Of a stretch of DNA of 5,700 nt, positions 5,579-5,700 are shown one piece after another. The stretch is from Bacteroidales bacterium (lineage in GTDB: Bacteria; Bacteroidota; Bacteroidia; Bacteroidales; UBA12077), in the NCBI GenBank assembly GCA_030643125.1, contig DAOWML010000168.1, positions 1-5,700 on the forward strand. The letters are read 5' to 3'. Numbering within the stretch: position 1 is the stretch's first letter; each line of letters begins with the position of its first letter. The notes beneath the pieces were generated by a model. It made no database searches. It was not told the origin of the DNA and worked only from the letters and a program-made list of their open reading frames with translations. Both the position numbers and the translations under genes were made by a program.

Positions 5579-5700
5579 AAATAGACCTTTATTCAAGATA
5601 GAAACTCATTCAGCACAGTTAGAAACTTATTCAGCACAGTTAGAAACTTATTCAGCATAGATAGAAACATATTCAGCACTGATAGAAACATATTCAGCAC
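5579..5700. repeat. 21-bp tandem repeat array continuing past the window
   Basis: Five complete 21-bp units occupy 5596-5616, 5617-5637, 5638-5658, 5659-5679 and 5680-5700. They are preceded by a decayed 17-bp unit at 5579-5595 that matches at 13 positions and lacks the final GCAC. The conserved core is TAGAAAC, two or three variable bases, then ATTCAGCA. Only unit positions 1, 3, 11, 12 and 21 vary. There are no spacers, so it is not a CRISPR array. The array reaches the last base, so its full length is unknown. Confidence 0.93.
5593..5700 (-). CDS. Possible C-terminal end of a leftward gene made of heptad repeats
   Basis: Across the 21-bp array one minus-strand frame is open from the window edge to a TGA at 5595-5593. 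It gives 35 residues as five heptads of the form V/M-L-N-x-F-L-S/T, with E, K or M at the variable position. The minus-strand terminator lies 60-90 nt downstream of this stop, which fits a real leftward gene. Against this, a 21-bp repeat stays open in some frames automatically, a plus-strand frame is also open through the array (5585 to the edge, no ATG), and the unit-to-unit differences are mostly non-synonymous in both frames. It may be only a minisatellite. Confidence 0.25.
   Translation of the reverse strand: MLNMFLSVLNMFLSMLNKFLTVLNKFLTVLNEFLS

Noticed and set aside
5390..5596. 68-residue minus-strand frame
   Set aside because: It overlaps the end of the helical orphan gene, crosses the terminator hairpin and has no family resemblance; it is a chance frame.
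5579..5700. CRISPR array
   Set aside because: The 21-bp units are directly adjacent with no spacers, and no cas gene is present.

Overview
The window is strongly AT-rich and looks like a chromosomal accessory stretch from a member of the Bacteroidota. This rests on three observations: genes preceded by A/T-rich leaders instead of clear Shine-Dalgarno sites, a TAnnTTTG-type promoter in front of the leftward operon, and gene families typical of that phylum (a DUF6249-like membrane protein next to an ECF sigma factor, and a helical orphan family I associate with Bacteroidota). No tRNA, rRNA, transposase, integrase or CRISPR array was found.

Layout. Positions 1-1650 (+) hold the 3'-truncated-from-view part of a multidomain protein: DUF1858, DUF2249 and a substrate-binding-protein-like domain. 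The gene begins before the window. It ends at a hairpin terminator and converges on a leftward three-gene operon (3227 down to 1774). That operon encodes a DUF6249-like membrane protein with a signal peptide, an ECF sigma factor, and a small two-helix membrane protein that is probably the anti-sigma or sensor partner. The three genes are packed tightly, with a 4-nt gap and then an 11-nt overlap. The block is bounded on both sides by outward-facing copies of the 9-mer GGGCATAAC/GTTATGCCC, and the right-hand copy lies in a multi-stem structure that resembles an integron attC site.

To the right, 3613-4389 (+) encodes an orphan protein that I tentatively place in the uracil-DNA-glycosylase-like fold. 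Its stop codon lies inside a dense run of hairpins and palindromes (4383-4522). After a gene-free leader, 4773-5486 (+) encodes an all-helical protein of unknown function. It is followed by a hairpin whose U-tract is on the minus strand, a 15-bp dyad, and a tandem array of 21-bp units that runs off the right edge.

How they work together. Only the sigma operon forms a clear functional unit: a membrane signalling and transcription-control cassette. The other genes are single transcription units separated by structured intergenic DNA, a patchwork that suggests acquired or shuffled genes. The most interesting items are the cassette-like boundaries of the sigma operon, the attC-like structure, the UDG-like orphan and the edge repeat array. 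I do not see a complete new system that can be proven from this sequence alone.
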